This document shows positions 20,152-34,387 of a stretch of 64,000 bases of DNA, piece after piece (position 1 is the stretch's first letter; each line of letters begins with the position of its first letter). Made by a program: the position numbers and the translations under genes. Where the stretch lies: contig NW_023998415.1 of NCBI RefSeq assembly GCF_014805625.2, positions 23,094,723 through 23,158,722 of the forward strand, read 5' to 3'. This DNA is from Glossina fuscipes. Taxonomy: Eukaryota > Arthropoda > Insecta > Diptera > Glossinidae. Below the pieces are notes generated by a model. That model ran no database searches, was not told the origin of the DNA, and saw only the letters and a list, made by a program, of their open reading frames with translations.

Positions 20152-23029
20152 TTATTTTTTTATTAGCTATTAAAGCAGACATGAAGACGCTTTGCGTGAG
20201 TTTTGTAGCATTTTAACCTCGAACGACAAAGATTTTTGGGATAAATCCAATTTTCTTGTCCATTACTAACGAATTATTACATGAATATAGTTTTTTTTTT
20301 TTTTTTTTTTCTTTGTTGTTCTGTTCTTTTACTAAAGTATGCTTCGAAGTCGATTTAACTATGTTCAGACTTTTAAAGTAACTAACATTGAAACATGAAG
20401 CAAGTTTCCTTAACTGAAAAAAGCTAAGAAAAAAGGGTAACGAAAATTTCGATTTTTTCCTTAAGGCAGACAGCAGCCATTTTTATAAAGCTTTTACTTT
20501 TCTCATTATCCACCACATGTCCAAAATTGACGAGAAATCTTTACGATTTTCATATGTTCGGAAGACGTATTCACCAGTCGCGGTTGCCGTTAAAGGAAAG
20601 GTATACATAATTTCTACACTTGGCCCATTTTTTTTCTTTCACATTTAAATTTTATAAATTTTTCAAATCGTTTTTCTATACCTGCTTGGAAAGTCGCGCT
20701 CAATGTGTATGCTTTTCTATAATACTTAGTGGCCGGAAAATTTCTTTCGTCATTTTCTGTCATTTTTCAATATCTTTTGATCTCATGTTATATAAAAATA
20801 AATATATGTTATGCTATATATTGTGAAATTGTAAAATCGGTTTAAACAATTTTGATATTTTGAAAACTTATTCAGAGCAAACTGAAATCTAAAAATGTTC
20901 TGCTTCTAAAATGCTAGACCAAATATAATCAATAACGGTGTTCTGTTTTCTGTTATGAAACTAATTTGTTTTTTAAATGTTAATGCGAGTCTACTACGCA
21001 AGTATTATCAGTGTATAAGTGTTTATCTTATTTTAAATAAAAACTATTAATATCAACAACTGCATGAATAAATAGGCAAGGCAGGCCTAAATACGCTATA
21101 GATCATGTCATATATCGCGTATATATATATATATATATACGTATCATACCATGAACATGTAGAGTTTCATGCAATTGTGTAAAGTGTGTATACGCGAGCG
21201 TTTCTTCATTCCACCTAGAATGTTCACACAATAAAAGCTTCAAAAATCCTTATATTGTATTTTTTTTTTTTTTTTTTTAATTACACCTCAAGGACTAAAA
21301 AGTGGGAAAAGCATTCCTTTGCTATATTACGCATTTGTTGTTGTTGTATTGCCTGTCAATCAATTCGAATAACTTTTCTTAAATTGCGTGTAATCGAGCT
21401 TATGGAGAGGCAAGTTTCCGACATCGGTAGACTTTCATCATATCAATAGCAAAGAGGTAAAGAAAAACGGTCAAGTGCATCTAACTAAATTGATCCGGAA
21501 TTTCACACTGCTGGTATTAAAACGTTTACATACGGGAGTTAATATCGCAGTACAAATTATAGATTGTGTACAAAACAGTATAGAAAAGGCGAAGGTAATC
21601 AGTTATAGTAAGTTTTTGCCTAATAACTTGCACCGAGCTCTTCTTCTACGCTTCAAAATGAGTTTTTGATTAATTTTGGAATTTTGGAGAAAAATAAATC
21701 TTTATGCAAAATTTACACAACTTGCCCGATTTACATACGTATATATCAGACTTTCATATATGCAATTGTTAATATTAAGGTTAATATATTAATATTATGT
21801 GCAGAAAAAACAAATAATAAATTTGAACGCATATCGATTGTTGTGAGTCATGTTAACGCGTAAAATAATTGCAACAACAAAATGTTTAATAACAACCAGA
21901 GCATGGAATGTATTGCAAATATGGAAGAGAATTTACCACAAATGCCGTGTATATGGCAACCTTTTATCATTTACCCGCATTGAATAAATTGAAAAACTAA
22001 AGTAAATGTTTTACTTAGCCAATGGTTAAGTCATTCGCCCTTTAAGTCAATATATTATTTACACGTGACTACAGGGTTTAATTCAACAACTCTCGGTGCC
22101 CAAACGCATTTTAACGCATAGGTTAAAATGGCGGATGGCGGATGGCGGATGGCGGATGGCGGACGGCGTTATGTTAAGTAAATTTTAAGTCCGCTTAGTT
22201 AAATGCGGACTTCTTTGTCACATTTTATTGTAGGCAGTCCGGAAATTTCTTGCGGTTTATATAAGGAATGAATTAAGTTTTTCTGCAAAACTTCCGAACC
22301 GTTATGTGTCCGATCAGCTTCAATCGAAATCTTTGCTTGGTCATCATCAATGCTATTTGCTCGAGCAGAATATGGTAAAACTTTTACTGAAAGTTTTCGC
22401 GAGTGCGGTCTGCTGCAACATTAGTACGATACACAGCACTTAGCTCTCTATGTGCTTCTCTATGAGCTCTTTTATCATTTTAGGTATAAAAAAGAGAAAC
22501 GTAGACATATTTGCTTACTAAGGTCTTCCTCATCTTACTTACATCACGTACCACGACTGTGACACAACCTATCATTTTTCAAGTTTCTTACAAAACAAAC
22601 ATAAACTTGCTCTATATCTATGTATTTCCGCTTCACCGTAATTATCTGTTCAGCTAACTGTGAACATTTATTTTAATCTGGTGTCGGGAAAAAACCGCAG
22701 AAAATTTTCGGACTATATATATATATATTTTTTTTTTAATATATACTTTTATTAATTTTGCTATAATTTTTTTCTTCTCATTAAGTTCAATTCATTATTT
22801 TTATTTTTATTATATTTATTTTAATTTGCTCATGTTCATTTCATTATTACTTCTATTTTTAAATGCTTTTCTTTTTTGATTGATATTTTCTTCATTTTCT
22901 TATTTAATTAGTGTTTTCATTAATATTTTTTTACTAGTATTTTTCCCATTTTTTTTTTTTGTTTTTTAATTTTTTTTTTTAATGCCCTACATCATTTCTG
23001 GTACAAGAACTTGAGACAGACTCTCACAA
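18033..23029. other. Upstream dally intron or 5' region, simple repeats
   Basis: No exon recognised. Contents are a (TA)n tract followed by a T-run at 18565-18624, T-runs at 19868-19889, 20290-20310 and 21260-21278, (TTA)n at 20111-20150, (TA)n at 21119-21141 and a GGCGGAT heptamer array at 22128-22168. The longest open frames (for example 18472-18053, minus) are low complexity. Confidence 0.5.
22128..22168. repeat. (ATGGCGG)n heptamer array
   Basis: Five near-perfect units, the last with GGACGGC. It is GC-rich in a strongly AT-rich setting. Confidence 0.9.
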
Positions 23030-23230
23030 TCAACTTCTGTATCGATTGCTTAAGCTTGTCTGTCCGTCTAACTTTCAAATCACAATGTTCAGTTTATAGG
23101 TCGCAACTTTGCTGGTATTTGGATGAAATTCGTTACACTGACGAGTCCACGGATCAACGATATTTAAACCGGTTAAGCTGGGGCCGTTTCTTCGATAACT
23201 TCTCATATAATGCCTTATTTTAAAAATTCA
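23030..23230 (+). repeat. Dispersed repeat, copy 2
   Basis: Diverged copy of the repeat at 6570-6790 (see that entry). It contains TTGTCTGTCCGTCTAAC at its left, then the CAACTTTG...GGATGAAATTCG block and the CTTCTCATATAATGCC block. The 70-codon open frame here is a by-product. Confidence 0.55.
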
Positions 23231-26200
23231 TTTGTCATTTTAATAATGCTTCGAGGTGTTTTGATTTCATTGCTTCACCTTTTAATATAATTGTGTGACT
23301 TGCAATATTTTAAGTTTTATTTATATATATTATTTTCTCATTGGTATAAGTATTTATAAAATAATTCAAATAAATTCTGATCATTTTTCGGTAACTTTAT
23401 TATTTTGATTATTTTGGGGCGACTTTGCAAGAAGTGAAAGTTTTTTTTTTTTTCGAGTTTATCGAAAACAAAAAATCACGCGAACTTCAGCTGGGGCGTT
23501 GAGAATTATCAGGATTAGAGTGATTGGGCCAATGAATTGAAAAACGGGAGGTATCTCATTAATTCTACATTATATTGTCAATAGATGTAAATAAATAGCA
23601 TGTGTAACGAAAGTTTGAGAAATGAGAGAATAACAAAATTTTAGAGTGATTTCGATGGCACACATTCATATAAATAAATACACAGTTGCAAACATTTTTC
23701 AAGTGCCAAAAGAAATACAACAAATTTAATATATATGTTAAACCCCATCCGTAAATAGTTTTGTCATGTTTTAAGTGTCTCGTGTATGAAAATTTTCCTT
23801 TTTAGAATGCATTCTGTTTGATATAAAAGAAATCCATTTACGAGCGTGTGCATGAGAAAGAAAAGAAATCTTTTTCATAGAAATTTCAAAAAATTATTAA
23901 AAAGTTTGAAGGTTTTGGAAAAGTTAAAATGCCGTCAGAGTTGGGTGACTTAAAACTTATGCTCTGTGTGACATACTTTTTGAAATTGTGGCATAATTTA
24001 TGCACATACAATTATTTATATGCATCTATATTAAGAAGATATTGCATTCTATTTAAGTGCTATAAAAACTTTTTGTAGTATACTTTATGGATTTAATAAA
24101 ATACAATTATTCGTAAACTATTTTATGGATGATTGACATGGAAAATATGAAAAATTATTTCATATTTTGTAAGAACATTAGAATCCCCTATTATATAAGT
24201 CTGATATAATCTAAGAATCGACAAAAAAAGATAATCAGATATTCGACGGAATAAATCGCAACATATAACGTAATATTGTTAAATTAGCATTTTTCAGCTA
24301 AAGTGATGATGACGGAAATTTGTATTAGCCTTAGTATTAGTAGTAGTAGTAGTAATAGTCGCCGTATTTCGTCCGATATGATATCTTTTAAAAAAAGTTA
24401 TCATCTCTAGTCAGCGTTTGTTTTCATTTTTTGTTTCTGTTTTAATCTGTTTTCTTGGTAAGTAAATGTCATTTGAATCACCGATTAATGTAATTTATAA
24501 TAAAAATTAAAGTTTAAGACTTGGACGGTGGTGGAGAAGAAAAAGTTTGCTTAATGACAGTGAAAAATTGGTTTTATATTTGTGGTAATGAATCGTTGAC
24601 GTCAGTCAATGTCAATCGCCTTTAATATGGATGGCAATTAGTGGTTAATTGCACTAATTGATAATAAACAATTGGTGAAAGCTAACGTCATCGAATAGTC
24701 AAATGAAAATAATAACAATTATGAGCGAGAGGCAACACTAAATAACTGTCAGTTACAAGTCGCGATAGTAAGTGGTTACCGGAAGCTAACCAATTGCAAA
24801 ATTCAAGTAAAATTTCTTGTAAGTACGCACGGAACGAGAATTTTCAATCCATCAATGGCTAGTTAACCAACGTCAGATGGCTTTTGAAACTTTATGCTTA
24901 AATATCTTTTACTGCAGCGACTTGCAAACAAATTTACAAAAATCTCTGTTGATATGCACTCATCGAGAGACTCGAAACGCGATACTACTTTGGAAAAGTC
25001 TAAAAGTCTAATCTCGACGCTCGGCTTTGGCTTTTCAATCTGCGATAACTTTGACATTTGATTGTGAACTTGTTTGTGAGATGTGTTTAGGCAATGGTCA
25101 GGGATTGTTAATAAATTCTTATTTATAAAATAATAATAAGTAATAAGTTTTTGTAAAATTTTATATTGAAGATTAAGCCGATTGTTTCAATAAGCGACGT
25201 AGGGTGTATGTAAAGTCTGTACGGATGCTTGCAACTGGCGCTTAGTGGACTAATCTATTATTATACGAAATGATTCATTTGCATCTGTCCGTCTGTCTGT
25301 GATGCTTGACCCATAGTTTTTTTGTTTAATAATTTTTTTATGAACAAAACTTGATAAGCTTTGGCTCAAATATTGTTTCTATTATAAATGAATAGCAACG
25401 GCCTTAAGCAACAAGCTACATTTTCGAATATTTCTAAATGAAAATTGCCCGAAAATAGTGATTTAAAATACAAACGTACATTTGTACTATATAGATAGGT
25501 CTAGTTTTTGGACATCTCTTCATATTGCCCGATTCTTACGCAAGGTAATCCTTTGCATTTTTGCTACTTTATAACGAAAATAATTTTGTAGGATATTTAA
25601 TGCTTGGCCTTCCCCGATTATCACGTTTGAAAGAGTTTTTTAAATAAACGCGTGAAAGGAAAGAAATATTACAAGTAGCATCGCTTATTTAACCAGAAAA
25701 TCGTGTAACAAACGTTAAATCGCGTGACCCTTATCTATCATCTTAAACTTATGTTTAACTCCATATCTATGACTAGTCATAAATGATTGGCGGCCTGTTT
25801 CTTTTTGTTCGCACTTTTTTTTTTTTTTTTTGTTTTTTGTTGTACTTAAATCGTCTGAGGAGGGATGAAAACACACATCTTGACTTTCAGTTAGACAAAG
25901 GTCGACAAGGAAAGAGTGCCTGTCATTCAATTCAGAGTCGGTTTAAGCATAGCTGATTACTCGTCTGCTGTTGGCAGTGTCATGATTGCAAAAGTTAGTG
26001 TAGAAAGCTTAACTTTCATGAAAATAGTTTTTGCATTCAAGCACAGTTTGATATCGAAGAAGAGAGGCAAGAAAAAGTTCACTAATCATATATGTTAAGT
26101 TTTACACGATTGTATTGAAAAGAAAAAAAAAAAAAAGAAAAAGAGTCTAATAAGTTGAATTTAATAATTTTTGATTTTTTTTTTTGTCTGGCATATTTCT

Positions 26201-27409
26201 AATATTGAAGATTGTGACACATGTTTAGAAAATTTCAAATACGAGATTAGAGACGACAACAGGCAGGGTATGCGAAAGCAGTTGTTTCGTGAAAGCTCGA
26301 TATATTTCGTGTACTAATCGAATGTAGTTTAGTGACTTGTTGTTCTTTCATTTTTTTTTACATTTCTTTATTTTCGATGTGTGTGTGTATGTGTGTGTTA
26401 GGAAGCTTATTTGCAAGTTCATGCTTGTATGTCGCCATGTCCATGCATGCATGCTTGCTAAAATCAAGTATGTGATCAATTATTTTCAATTTATTGCAAT
26501 TCGCAATATTTTATCGTCTTGCTTATCCAATGATGTAAAAAATGCAAACGAACAAAATACAATATTTTATGTTTTTGCATATGTACGTATATGTAGCGTA
26601 ACTGCTTTCATAAGAAATTCTTGTTTGTTAGAAAACTCTCGTTTAATGATAAACGCAAATTTCATATATTAAGCAAAAGAAGAAGAAGAGTAAGAGGACG
26701 GAAAAAAGGATGAAATATTTATATTGAGAGAAAAATGTCATTGAAGCTACGAGAACTCACATGCATATGATGTTGACAGACAGATATAAAAATACACATA
26801 TGCGCATACATATATGAACGTTGAGCATTGAAAGAGATGCAAATAATATGAATAGCAACAACATATGACTTGACAAATTAAATGAATGAATGAATGAATA
26901 TGTGCTACATAATGGCTATAAATGAAGTTAAATGAAAAGTTGAATTCCTTTCTTTCTTTCTTTTTATCATTCTTTTTATCATTCTTTTTATTTCAAAGTA
27001 ACAAATTATTAATTGCCAGCTGGTGTTCAATCATTTTCTCACAGTAAGAATGTAAAATGTATTGTACTTAAAAAAGAACTTCACCACGTTCGCTGTCAAG
27101 ACGACAGTTCATTGCCGTATCTCTATAGCGTTTGCTGCTGTCATTTTTCGTTTAATTGAACGAATTTTTTCATTTGAAGAAATTAATCTAAAACGTACTT
27201 GCATTGCAGTAAAATGAAACTCTTACTAAATCGCTTTGTGCTCGTAACAAAAAACAAAGGGACGATTTTTTGCCAAAGTATCACTCACGACAGACTATTC
27301 ATTCAATGCACAGTTATTCAAAGTAGTATAAATGAGAAATAAAGTATTGCGTACTAAAATGGTTTCATTACTTCGTAAAGTGGTTACTCTGCGCATTATA
27401 CAGCGTATA
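23231..27409. other. Non-coding, simple repeats
   Basis: AT-rich sequence with an AGT-rich tract at 24333-24354, A/T runs at 25817-25831 and 26124-26138, and a TGTG tract near 26380-26397. A TCTGTCCGTCTGTCTGTG motif at 25287-25303 may be a further degenerate DINE-like relic. No gene. Confidence 0.45.
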
Positions 27410-27445
27410 CAGCCATGGACCCAAATATAGCTTGTTAGCTTGAAT
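27408..27445 (+). mobile_element. Solo MITE end (Tc1-type)
   Basis: TA|CAGCCATGGACCCAAATA followed by TAGC matches the ends of the MITEs at 9034 and 12584. I found no partner end within about 1 kb. Confidence 0.45.
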
Positions 27446-28534
27446 AACAAAAAACATGTTTTAAAATGTTTTTGAAAAATAATGAATGGATACCGATTAA
27501 ATTCAATATTTTGAATTTTTTTTTTTTTTTTGTTAATAAATCTTCAAACAAGTGTTTTTTTTTTTCCCAGAGCAAGAGATCATATTAATTTAGCTATGAA
27601 CGTTTGGTCGATCAAAAATTAACAATTAAGAAAACGAGAAATTTCTTGTATATACATATATATGTACATCTATATATATTTTTTAAGTATTTTTGTGGAG
27701 ACTTTAAAGTTTCATAGAGATCTGCTCCGCTTAGCGATTACCTGAGGAAGCATTAGCAATTAACAAAATGGTCTGTTATTACTATACATTTGCTTCAGGC
27801 AGGAATCCTTCAAAGCTAAGTTCAGTTTAGTGGATGTATCAGCTTAAGGCTACTATCAAAGAAGTAGAATCTCTTCAGGCAGGTTTGTAATAATGAAAGA
27901 AATTAGCGAAAAGAGACAAGGAGAGGTCTTTATTGCATTGGCAGGGTCATGGGTGGGAACCATGTATTTCAAAGCTTGAATTGTCATTTAAAGACTACAT
28001 AATGAAAAACAATATTTCATTAGACTGTCATTTCACAGGACGTAGAATACTTTTCTTATATTATTTTGAATTACAATAAAATGTTATGCTAATGAATTTC
28101 TCATAGCAGTATGAAAACAATATTTGCTGCCTTTGAAAAATAATGCATTTTAACAAAACGTTGTTTGCAAATATCTTTCTCCGAGATATGACAAAGATAA
28201 GTTCAAGAAACTATTGCTCACTATATTTTGTTTGGAAATATTACTTAATAGTTCCCAGAAATATGGAACCTATATACAGTTGGTAATGTCCTGTGAAGTC
28301 ATTACATAACACATATAAAATATATTTTCTTAAGGAGGGACTTCGATGCAGAGCAATTTACTGCATACAACATGAAAAAGACGCCGGTTCAGGCGCTGGG
28401 AATAGGAAGAACTTTTCTATGTGCGCCACTGTTTACATTTTAAGCCTATTATTATTATTATTATTTTAATTTTAGATTAATGAATTGAATTCTTAGACTA
28501 AAAAAAGAGACATTGAGCACTAGCAACACAGGCT

Positions 28535-28575
<41 letters not shown>

Positions 28576-28849
28576 CCTAAACAGGAATAAATCGATGATT
28601 TGTCACGAAACGTTATTCTTGCAAAAGCACTTCTTGACTGCAAATAATTTATTTTTTTCGATTTTTGGACTCTTTAAATAGTCGGTTATTAGCAGAATTG
28701 TAAGATGTTGCAGGCATGACACGATGATGCTTGTTTGTTTTCCTCGTGCCTCATTTTACCAAAGACTTCTGGCAAATAAATGGCTGTGCGCTATTCATAA
28801 TTGATCACTTTGTATTCCTCTCAAGGCATTGTGGCTGCATCATGCGACC
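27446..28849. other. Non-coding with long T-run
   Basis: No gene. It includes a T-run of about 36 at 28537-28572, whose length is unreliable in any assembly. Confidence 0.5.
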
Positions 28850-29250
28850 ATTGTTCTGTACGTGATTCGAACACGAACAATTTTTGTTGCATTCGGTTCA
28901 TCTCGCATACCCGATTGTTGTTTATTTTCTAGCTCATGTACATAAATCCATCATTCGTCACCTCTTGCGATCCTTTACGCATTTCTTAAGCATTTGTTTG
29001 TACCACACGATGCGAGCGTCTTTTAGTGATTTTCTCAAATTATGTGGCGTCCAAACAGATCAGAAAAATCTTTTATCCATGTTGGTGGCACATTTCGATC
29101 CTATAATCCTATCTTATAGCAATATTGATATCTGGTACTACCACCGATTTGGGACGACCTTCACAACAACTTTGCGATTATGATTAATCTCATTTTACTA
29201 TCGTTTCACAGTTCGCATACTAGCTGGCTCCTAGGTTTCGATTCCTCTTG
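28850..29250 (-). pseudogene. Mariner transposase fossil (GDExWIY type)
   Basis: On the minus strand, around 28960-28850, the translation reads GDE, a stop, WIYVHELENKQQSGMRDEPN, then ATKIVRVRITYRTMVA. This corresponds to the mariner block TGDExWIYxYDPExKQQS....DEPNPTKVVRxRSxxxxMVA and includes the first catalytic Asp. Just upstream WYKQMLKKC is in another frame, so there is at least one frameshift besides in-frame stops. The second and third catalytic Asp are not recognisable. No inverted repeats found. Limits are approximate. Confidence 0.65.
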
Positions 29251-29600
29251 AAGTGGCACCGCAAGTTGCCCTAAACTCTCCATAGATAAAAGCTTTACAC
29301 TTTAGTCGACTCTCAGGTAAATTTATTTATTATTTTTGAATATCGAATGTCAAATCAGTGTTAATGTTAAATGAGAAGCGACATGCATTATTTAGACTTT
29401 GCTTCGTTTGCTAGATCTATAACGAACTACTTGAATGGAAGGCTTTACGCTAAACTAAGCTAAAATGCACACAATAGAAGCTGCGTACGCATGACAGCTC
29501 ATAATACGTTCAACGCATGGGCATAGCAATTAACAAACGATAGTTGATATAGATGTGTGCCTGTATATGTGTTCTTGTCTATTAATGTATAATATATTTA

Positions 29601-30370
29601 TTTTTATACCCCACCATCGAAGGATGGGGGCTTTATGCCTTTTGTGAAAGCGTTTGCAACGCTCAGAAAGAAACTTCCGGGCCCCACAAAATACTTACAT
29701 TCCTAATCAGCATCAAATTGAAAGTTCTTATGCAGATTGGTCAAAGGACACGCCTACAATCCCACGTCAACTGAGCGAACATCTCGGTTTGTCAAGTGGA
29801 ATAAAAAAATTGTTTTTTGTTCACTACTCATAAACTGCAGTAATAATAAAATAAACAAAATTTTAAACGTACTTTTTAGAGGCGATGCTGTAGTATCTCC
29901 AATAAAAAATGGGAAAGATGAGCCCCGCTTACCCAATTTTGTAGTGGGTCCTAATTTCGTTTTATTGTTTTTCAAAGCTTTTACTATATAACGCGGAAGC
30001 AAGCTTTAAATCCCCTTGCAGTGTATAAATTTCAGTCCAGTCCAGTTTTAAATTCGAAATGCACCTAACCATGTCCGTCCGTTTAACTGTCTGTCTGTAA
30101 AGTATAGCATCTCGTTCGCAAAAATCAAGAAATCAATTTGAAAATTACCCACACTGGCCAATACACGGGCGTGCAAAGCCCACGCGCCCATGCAATAAAT
30201 ATTGTGAACATCCTTTCTTTTCGTATTAGTTGCTTATTACTCATAATATTCAATACGCACAACACGACATACATTTCCACTTTTATTCGGAGAGTATGAA
30301 AATTTCTCTTTAGCATTACGATGATGGGTATAAAGGAGTCGACCGCGACCGAATGTACCTTTCTGTTTTA
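29601..30370 (+). mobile_element. DINE-1/Helentron-like element, near complete
   Basis: It starts TTTTTATACCCCACCATCGA, AGGATGGGGG and carries GTTTGCAACGCTCAGAAAGA, AAATTCGAAATGCACCTAAC, CATGTCCGTCCG and TCTGTCTGT. It ends ACGATGATGGGTATAAAGGA, GTCGACCGCGACCGAATGTA, CCTTTCTGTTTTA. The order of motifs matches fly DINE-1-type non-autonomous Helentrons and the element at 14773. About 770 bp, no coding capacity; open frames at 29737-30002 on both strands are by-products. Confidence 0.65.
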
Positions 30371-31231
30371 TATCAACGCAGGACAAGGAAGCCCGTCTTA
30401 AGTTTGTGAAATGTTTGTAAAGAGTTTAGAGAAGCGCATAAGAGAAGCTATATTAGAATAGAAGAAAGAAAAGGTTTTACATCTGTGCGTTAATCTTTTT
30501 CAAATACAGGCTTGAATTTATTTATTTATTTTTTTTACTTTGACTAATTGTACCTAAAATCAAAACTCAACTCAAAGGTCAGATATTTTCTCTTTCAAGT
30601 GTTCAGGTATCAGATATGTTAGACTTACATCCAGCTATGTTATGGCAATTGCATACATTTGGGCGCATATTATCGAAATTATAAAGCTTCATATTTTTAC
30701 ATATATTTTCCATATATATATATATATATAAAAGAAAAGAAGTAAACATCAGCCACGCAGAGAGTAGGAAATGTTTCGCTGTAAGCTATTTGTAATTTTA
30801 TTATTTATTCATTTTTTTTTTTATGTTTGCTTTAAAGAATTGTAATTAATTTGAAATTTGTACGCGTGCAAGTGAATGAGTGCGCCATGCATAAGTGTAG
30901 AAGTGCCCATTATCGAGTTTATACATAATCGGACAAGAGTACATGACGATAATGTTTTCATTAATTTGATATTATTTTATATATTTGTGAGCTTCTCGCT
31001 CAGTCGCTTTCTGATTATATTGTAATTTGGTTGCTAATGGCCATGTTGTCCATGTTACTGGCCAGTGTCAGTTAATTGCGTGTTAAATGTCAATTTCGCT
31101 GTTAAATCGCAACAACATGTTCTTTATTATTGTGTTTTCTGATAATTTAATGAGCAGAATAATTTTTATTAAAACATTTTCTGCTTTTTTTATTTTGCCT
31201 TTTTTGTTCTGTTCTTATTTTAATTTTAATA

Positions 31232-31276
<45 letters not shown>

Positions 31277-31654
31277 ATAAATGGAAGCTATAAGTATTTC
31301 GTGTGAGTGCATCCTTCCATTCTCTATCCATTTTCATTAACCCAATAACCTGTATTTTCGATATATATAAATATAATGAGTAGCTACGCAGGCTCTTATA
31401 TATATGTACCTTTGGCCGCCATTGGTTATCACAAAGCAAAGACTTTGTTATCATAAATTTTCCATTGTATTGACACACAAGTGTCGCTATTAATTATTGT
31501 CACTAAGCGCAAACTGATGCTTGTACGAACACGTATATACACACATATAGACATGTCTATATAGTTATGTAACAAATCATTCTCTCTCCTCACTCACTCG
31601 AAGTCTCATTGATCATATGGTGTGTATCGGTTTGCGCGTGTATCTATGTGTGTG

Positions 31655-31696
<42 letters not shown>

Positions 31697-33851
31697 TGTG
31701 TGTTGAGTCAGTAGTAGTATATCAATAAATTTTACAAGTGACATTTTTGACACGCACTTCATACGGTACTAAGTGCCTTCAAAGCAATATAGGTTTATGT
31801 GGTTGTGTGTATGGTCCTGTATATATATAATATATATATATATATATTCTTGTCTGTCCGCATTGTTGTTGGTAGCAGGCATCAGTAACATGTGTTTCTC
31901 ACTCTTTCGCGATATTTATTTGTTTATGTTTGTGTTTTTTTTTTTTTTTTGACGCACACACACATACACACACTATATATACACAAAATAAGATTTATAA
32001 TGCTGCTGACAAATAATTTTGTATGTTGTTAACTGTTAAATAAATTTTCAGTATTTTTTTGTTGCTTTTTTTTGCTTTTTCTTGTTTTTTTTTTTGTTTT
32101 GCATTTATGCGCACTGCGTGCACACTTAGGTATACGTGCATATGTATATGTATTTGACATATGAAACATTGTTAAAAATGACATAATTTTGTTTAAATGA
32201 AGCTTAAAAAGCCTTTACCATTCGCTCTTATGCATAAATGAATGCCTGAACACATTCACATGTGTTTACATATTGCCTGCACATATGTATGCACATGCAC
32301 GTTGAGTGCATGTGTGATAAAACATGTGCGCGTATAACAAATCGTTATCCGTTACAAATTATCGCCATAACTCTTACGCACCATATGCATGCTTACGAGC
32401 GCGAATAAACGGGAGTTATTAACAATTAGGTTAAAGTTATAAAATAATAAAAATTTCATATGCCAAAAGGTACTAAAGTATATACGAAATGTCATCTAAC
32501 GCGTTTTTTAAAAAAAAAAGAGAAAAAAGTCTATTTTAAATTAATTTTATGAACAGAGGATGCGTTTGTCATATGTCCGTTATTCTACTGTTATACAAAA
32601 CAAAACGGTTTAGTCGAGTTTTTCTTATGAGATCATGAGGCATTTCATGCCTTCATGATACATCCCCCAATACTCGAATACTTCGTCGTTCTGTTAAGCG
32701 AGACCAGAGTTCGCTTTAGAGATGGCCTTAAAGTATTTAAGAGTTTTTTTCTTTGATTACAAGTAAACCTTGAACAATTCTTATAAGGAATACATCCTTT
32801 AGGATCAATTGTCTGACTTCCAGCAAGACTGTTACCATTTGATCAATGACTCTGATTAAAGCGAATTTGCGACAGTTAGACCGAATCCATTTGGATAAAC
32901 AAAACGCACTCAAAACGCACTGATTTAACTTACGTTATAAAGGTTTTACTTTATCATTCGCTTTCAAAATATAAAATCTAACGATCTACTACTTTTTCTT
33001 CATAGCCTCCGTATACATAATTTTTCAAAAATAGAAATTAATTTTATGTATTTTAATCACTTCATTATTTCTTTACACATTCCGGTTATCTATTAGTACT
33101 CACCGACCATGATAACAGTGGTTTATGTATATGCCTACTTCACTGCGGTTAGCGATAGAAGACGATAAGAATCTCAATTTCTCTTCTCATCTATGTCGGA
33201 CATTTGGTATTTCTAACCTTGCTTCCGAAGTCCGGCAAATCGTTGACTTCAAAAAAAAAAAAAAAAAAAACTGCTCTTTGTTTGCATTTTCATTCATCTT
33301 CTTTTGTACGCTTACTGTACCTATCTGTCGGTATCAACTAATTTACGTTCTATCTATCACAACTTATCCTATATTTACTATGCATACTATGTTTAGCTTA
33401 TACTTAACCTTAACTCTGGGAACAAAATGAGGGGCAATTTTGTTTCCTCCGGATGGTTCATTCAAAATTCGCTTTAGTCATCACTTTTGTTTCTTCACTT
33501 CATTTTGAAAAGGACAAATCAAATTTCTCACTTTCTCTCTGACATTTATTTCGAAAAGCTTACAAAGGCTAATGGGTAGCATATATCGCATAATCGAAAT
33601 TTAGACGTAGAGTGGACAAATTCATTTTGCAAATTTTTAGCAATACGAGGGGACACTAAACACAAGAAATCTCTTTAGTAGTTCCAAGCCGATATTTGAC
33701 TAGGGGTATATTCGTATTGGCTGACAGGTAAAACTCATTAAATAGTGTTTTCACTAATTGAAAATAATGAGGTTTTAGGTAAGTTATTATTAGTGCGTGA
33801 ACTTTTAGACAATGCTGTAGCCATCTCTGGAGTGCAAAAGATAAGCTAGGA
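30371..33851. other. Non-coding, TA microsatellites
   Basis: (TA)n tracts lie at 30714-30731, 31233-31278, 31658-31693 and 31820-31846, with a T-run at 31939-31951 and an A-run at 33251-33270. No exon or RNA gene recognised. The sequence ACGAGGGGACACTAAACAC at about 33645 could be the outer end of the mariner that follows. Confidence 0.45.
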
Positions 33852-34318
33852 CCAAAAAAACCGCGCAGAAGTCGCTCAAAAATCAAAATGATGTTAATCG
33901 TTTTCCCCGATTATCGTGGTGTTGTGAACGTTGGCCCAAATTGTTTACAACGGATATTAGGTGAGTCTTATGCGTCGTTCACGTGAAGCTATTCGCAAAA
34001 AGACGCCGGTATTGTGGAAATACAACTCTTGATCTTAGCATCACGATAATGCGGTATCTCCCAGTGCATTGCTGATTCAAGACAATTCGGTTAGAACTTC
34101 AGTCCATATCGTTTCTCAAACATCGTGTTGACTTCGGGCTATTTCCTAAACTTAAAAGACCACACCAGGGTCCCCGATCGAAGTGATACAAGCAGAATCA
34201 CAGAAAGTTTTGAAGGCCAATCCGAAAGTCGACTTTAGCAGCTGTCTCGAGGATTGGAAAAAACGTTGCCATAAATGTGTAGTGTTTGAGGGAGATTAGT
34301 TTGCAGGCGACGAAATAT
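33852..34318 (+). pseudogene. Mariner transposase pseudogene (HHDNA type)
   Basis: The translation reads PKKPRRSRSKIKMMLIVFPD, YRGVVNV, then SREAIRKKTPVLWKYNS, two stops and HHDNA (second catalytic Asp). Later come DFGLFPKLKRP, VIQAESQKVLKANPKVDFSS and CLEDWKKRCHKCVVFEGD. This is the C-terminal two-thirds of a DD34D mariner transposase in the conserved order. The part between HHDNA and DFGLFPKLK is out of frame, with the YSPDLAPxD motif lost, and there are frameshifts and stops. The terminal region to about 34387 (ending TTTTTACTGACAGTATA) may include the 3' inverted repeat. Confidence 0.85.
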
Positions 34319-34387
34319 GTTAGGAACAATAAATAAATTTAATGCCGATACAACGAAATTGGTCTTAGTTTTTACTGACAGTATATA

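Noticed and set aside
28537..28572. Long T-run as a possible retroposon tail
   Set aside because: No LINE or SINE body or target-site duplication was visible on either side; isolated homopolymers are common in this window.
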